Below the pieces are notes generated by a model. That model was not told the origin of the DNA. It saw nothing but the letters and a program-made list of their open reading frames with translations, and made no database searches. This document shows, piece after piece, positions 5,865 to 8,165 of a stretch of 8,165 bases of DNA. Position numbers and translations under genes: made by a program. This stretch comes from Chloroflexota bacterium (GTDB lineage Bacteria > Chloroflexota > Anaerolineae > Anaerolineales > Villigracilaceae): contig JAJYOH010000255.1 of NCBI GenBank assembly GCA_021796315.1, positions 1-8,165 of the forward strand. Reading direction: 5' to 3'. Within the stretch, counting starts at the first letter, position 1; each line of letters begins with the position of its first letter.

Positions 5865-5918
5865 CTTGATAAAAACTATCAAAAATGCAAGGCGTAAATA
5901 TGATTAATTTTAGAACTG

Positions 5919-5924
5919 TATAAT
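5919..5924 (+). promoter_or_regulatory. -10 element of the plus-strand lipoprotein gene
   Basis: A perfect TATAAT (5919-5924) lies 44 bases before the ATG at 5969, which leaves a leader of about 37 bases carrying the ribosome binding site. No good -35 match is seen 17 bases upstream. With the minus-strand TATAAT at 5864-5859 it forms a divergent promoter region. Confidence 0.5.
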
Positions 5925-5968
5925 CCTTTCACAACTAGGATACATTTGCTGTGTCAAGGAGGCACGTA

Positions 5969-6655
5969 ATGAAAAAGATTTTGTTTCTGGTGTTGGCGTT
6001 AGTCTTGGCAAGCTGCGCCCCGGTCGCGCCAGCTGTCCAGCCTACTGCCGCAATTCCCCCCACGCCGGTTGTTTTGGTCGCGACTGTTTTGGTTCCGGTC
6101 GTTCAAACTCAAATCATTCAGGCCACCGCTGCGCCGACCAATCCGCCCGCGCCGATTGCAACATTGGAAGTTCCCACTCAAACGCCAACGCTGGCTCCCA
6201 CGACCGGAGCGATGGCGAATCCGCCGGCAGGGTCGAGTAGTTCTGGGGCAACTGCGACCGCCACTTTGCCGGCGGATGCTGGAGGAAACTTGTTTACGAA
6301 CATGACCCGTTCGGGCAGTTACTTTAACCTACGCTGCCTGCCACAGGACATTACATTCGGCGTTTCGACCTCCAACCTTTACGTTGTCGAGGTGGATTTT
6401 TATTATCGCATGGAAGATCTGACGACCCAGCCAATCACTATTAGCCCGTGGAAAAACGTGGGCAAGATGACCAGTGATAAAAACGGAAATTACACGATCA
6501 ACATTAATACGCTTCAACAACTAAGCCCGGATCTAAGGGCGAGCGCCAAGGCCTGGTTTGATTACGAGTTCGTAGGTATTTCCAAAGATACCAATGTTGC
6601 TGGACGCAGTGGAATAATTTCCAAACAGATCCTCTATCTAAAGGATTGCCCGTAA
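5969..6655 (+). CDS. Lipoprotein with Pro/Thr-rich linker and unrecognised C-terminal domain
   Basis: The 228-residue product is a predicted membrane-anchored lipoprotein of unknown function. The ATG at 5969 is fixed by a perfect AAGGAGG (5956-5962) six bases upstream; an in-frame GTG at 5951 overlaps that region and is rejected. The signal peptide MKKILFLVLALVLASC places the lipidated cysteine at residue 16. Residues 17-105 are a low-complexity linker rich in Pro, Thr, Ala and Val. Residues about 106-228 form a compact domain with predicted beta strands (NLYVVEVDFYYRMED, NYTININTL, SAKAWFDYEFVGIS). It has just two cysteines, C123 and C227, near its two ends, which could form a disulfide outside the cell. 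I do not recognise this domain; it looks like an extracellular beta-sandwich. The gene is divergent from the radical SAM operon and ends in a strong terminator. Confidence 0.9.
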   Translation: MKKILFLVLALVLASCAPVAPAVQPTAAIPPTPVVLVATVLVPVVQTQIIQATAAPTNPPAPIATLEVPTQTPTLAPTTGAMANPPAGSSSSGATATATLPADAGGNLFTNMTRSGSYFNLRCLPQDITFGVSTSNLYVVEVDFYYRMEDLTTQPITISPWKNVGKMTSDKNGNYTININTLQQLSPDLRASAKAWFDYEFVGISKDTNVAGRSGIISKQILYLKDCP

Positions 6656-6664
6656 ACACAGCCG

Positions 6665-6714
6665 ATTAACCAAAACAGCCGAGGCAATATCCTCGGCTGT
6701 CTTGGTTAATTTTG
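6665..6714 (+). terminator. Rho-independent terminator between convergent genes
   Basis: ATTAACCAA (6665-6673) pairs with TTGGTTAAT (6702-6710), and ACAGCCGAGG (6675-6684) with CCTCGGCTGT (6691-6700), giving 19 pairs with one A-C mismatch and a six-base loop. TTT follows on the plus strand at 6711-6713. On the minus strand the hairpin begins three bases after the stop of the beta-helix gene; its AT-rich base provides a poorer T tract there, but the hairpin could stop transcripts from both sides. Confidence 0.85.
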
Positions 6715-6716
6715 AT

Positions 6717-8063
6717 CTATGAAATAACTGGTTTCTTTACCAGCGCTTCACGTCCCCTTAACCACATCGCACCCAGACCAAAAAGTACGACCGCGAAGCT
6801 CAGCAATCTGCCAAGGAAACCAGTGGGAATGAGCGGGAACGAAAGCACCGCGATCGCAACCAGGGTGACGGTTATACCGATGATCATGGGCCAGAATTTG
6901 TGTTCAGCCAGCGGTGAGTTGGTGCGCATCAAGATCCATTTGCCAATGGTTGCACCGAAGACGATCTTCGCCACAAACGAAGTGACCAGCACGAAGCCGA
7001 CGATGAAAGCGAACAACGTCAGAATCCCAAGCCAGATGATTGTTCCGCTTAAACTGCCCAGGGTTAGCACGCCAAAGATAATTGCGCCCAGGATCATGAC
7101 AAACAAAATCAGCAGCACTGCAAAGAAGAAAGCCGCGTAGGCAATCACGCCCCAACCCAGGCTTGGCCAGGGTTTGCTTTGCAGTTTCTCGCTCAACGAT
7201 TTGAACATGACCGGGAACAACCAGAACAAAAGCAGTCCGATCAATATGAGCGTGACCAGTGAGCGGATCAGATTGAGCGCCCATGTGCCTGCTTTTTGAC
7301 CGGCGGTTTCCTGCGCCACAGGTTGAGATTGTTCAGCGGGCGGTATGATGCGCGTAACCTTTCCTGCCACTACACCACCAGGGAAAGTTAGATCTCTGGT
7401 TTGTGTATATTCAAGGTTGCCCGCGATCTTTGCAGACGGATCAATGGTCAAGCCCGGCGCAACCAGCGGAATCGGCACAGTGGATTGCCCGATAAATGTG
7501 CTGGGAGGCGGTCCGGTCTGGCCTTGATTGGCATCTCCCACTTCAGCTTTGACATTGCCGCCGATGTTCCCGCTAATTTCAAGTGCACCAGTTCCGACGG
7601 TCACATTGCGCGTGACATTGCCCGCTAACAGGATTTGCCCGCCGCCGAAGAGGACATCGCGACTTGTCACGCTTCCTTCGCGGACCTCCAGGCTGTATCC
7701 CGCAGCGACAATGTCCCCGCCGATCCTAGCTTTTTCACCGAAGAAAAGCACTGCCCCGGCGGTGCGGACACTGCCTGTGACGGTGCCATTGATAACCACT
7801 GTTTGCCCCGCCGCCATTACATCGCCGTTGACTATGCCGTTGATGGTAATCATCTGGCCGCCCGCCAGCACATCGCCATTGACCGTGCCGTCCATGACCA
7901 GTTGGTTTGCACCGACATACAGATCGTCGTTGATGACATCGCCTGCGTTGACGATTACCTTATCGCCTGAACGCCCGTCGAAAGCATGGACGGGGGTGGC
8001 GAAGGTCAGCGTCAGCAGGATGAACAGAACGAACACACTGAAGAACTTATGGGTTTTTGACAT
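6717..8063 (-). CDS. Exported bactofilin-like (polymer-forming) beta-helix protein with C-terminal membrane domain
   Basis: The product has 448 residues. Residues 1-27 are a cleavable signal peptide ending in PVHA. Residues about 41-175 are a right-handed beta-helix of the bactofilin/polymer-forming type: about seven turns of 17-19 residues, such as DVLAGGQMITINGIVNG (64-80) and DVMAAGQTVVINGTVTG (81-97). A Pro/Gly-rich break (180-200) is followed by one more beta segment (204-238). About five hydrophobic helices follow (roughly 264-287, 303-333, 341-374, 391-412, 416-434), ending in a short basic tail. Classical bactofilins are cytoplasmic scaffolds of 100-200 residues; here the beta-helix should lie outside the membrane, so a role in envelope organisation or stress is only a guess. 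The start at 8063 is supported by AAGGAG (8075-8070) six bases upstream; an upstream in-frame ATG at 8105 would add a polar leader before the signal peptide and is rejected. Confidence 0.88.
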   Translation of the reverse strand: MSKTHKFFSVFVLFILLTLTFATPVHAFDGRSGDKVIVNAGDVINDDLYVGANQLVMDGTVNGDVLAGGQMITINGIVNGDVMAAGQTVVINGTVTGSVRTAGAVLFFGEKARIGGDIVAAGYSLEVREGSVTSRDVLFGGGQILLAGNVTRNVTVGTGALEISGNIGGNVKAEVGDANQGQTGPPPSTFIGQSTVPIPLVAPGLTIDPSAKIAGNLEYTQTRDLTFPGGVVAGKVTRIIPPAEQSQPVAQETAGQKAGTWALNLIRSLVTLILIGLLLFWLFPVMFKSLSEKLQSKPWPSLGWGVIAYAAFFFAVLLILFVMILGAIIFGVLTLGSLSGTIIWLGILTLFAFIVGFVLVTSFVAKIVFGATIGKWILMRTNSPLAEHKFWPMIIGITVTLVAIAVLSFPLIPTGFLGRLLSFAVVLFGLGAMWLRGREALVKKPVIS

Positions 8064-8075
8064 TGCATTCTCCTT

Positions 8076-8106
8076 GATGAATAGATTTCGATTGATGGTA
8101 TTCATC
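8076..8106 (-). promoter_or_regulatory. Hairpin in the leader directly before the ribosome binding site of the beta-helix gene
   Basis: GATGAATA (8076-8083) and TATTCATC (8099-8106) form a perfect eight-pair stem with a 15-base loop, abutting the AAGGAG ribosome binding site on the mRNA. It could affect translation or mRNA stability, or be an operator. Upstream to 8165 I see AT-rich sequence but no convincing promoter pair. Confidence 0.35.
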
Positions 8107-8165
8107 TAAATTCAATCTACGCAAAAAGGAAAAACTGGTTGTAAATAAAAAGTGCGGCGCAATTA

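Noticed and set aside
5951..5968. GTG at 5951 as start of the plus-strand lipoprotein
   Set aside because: It precedes the AAGGAGG ribosome binding site and would put charged residues before a standard lipoprotein signal peptide that begins at the ATG at 5969.
8061..8105. ATG at 8105 as start of the beta-helix protein
   Set aside because: It would add 14 polar residues before a complete signal peptide, and the good ribosome binding site serves the ATG at 8063.
7528..8109. Long plus-strand frame of 193 codons rich in Pro, Thr and Ser
   Set aside because: It is the complement of the repetitive beta-helix codons; the low-complexity composition and lack of a ribosome binding site argue against a gene.

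Overview
The window is ordinary chromosomal DNA from a bacterium, most likely a member of the Chloroflexota (Anaerolineae-like). This placement is an inference. It rests on lipoproteins with long Thr/Pro-rich linkers, SH3b modules, a separate radical-SAM gene followed by its DUF2344 partner, a PrsW-type protease with a long C-terminal tail, a Rex repressor, moderate GC content, and two dispersed-repeat types inside genes. No phage, plasmid, transposase, CRISPR or defence gene is visible.

Layout. Positions 1-582 (minus) hold most of a rex redox repressor gene, cut by the left edge, with a probable Rex operator over its own promoter. Positions 583-867 are a non-coding gap with competing hairpins. 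Positions 868-1986 (minus) encode a lipoprotein with two SH3b modules. Positions 2043-2228 hold a tRNA-Arg(CCG) gene with its own terminator, preceded by the terminator of the next gene. Positions 2233-3207 (minus) encode a PrsW-family membrane protease. Positions 3270-5860 (minus) are a tightly coupled pair: a TIGR03960-type radical SAM protein and its DUF2344/TIGR03936 partner, overlapping at TAATG. Positions 5969-6655 (plus) encode a lipoprotein with an unrecognised C-terminal domain, divergent from the radical SAM gene. A strong hairpin terminator at 6665-6714 separates it from the convergent gene at 6717-8063 (minus), which encodes an exported bactofilin-like beta-helix joined to about five membrane helices.

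How the genes fit together. The radical SAM/DUF2344 pair is the only clear functional unit. The PrsW gene lies 62 bases downstream and may be partly co-transcribed, but it has a strong ribosome binding site and a possible promoter of its own. The two lipoproteins, the PrsW protease and the membrane-bound beta-helix protein all act at the cell envelope, but nothing shows that they form one pathway. Four genes have good Shine-Dalgarno sequences. Two (the SH3b lipoprotein and the radical SAM gene) have none, and instead carry a -10-like hexamer 6-7 bases before a start codon, which suggests leaderless mRNAs.

The most unusual points are these: a palindromic repeat read as protein inside the DUF2344 gene; a six-unit heptamer repeat read as the tail of the radical SAM protein; the exported bactofilin-membrane architecture; and the leaderless-type starts. 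I see no convincing new defence or biosynthetic system.
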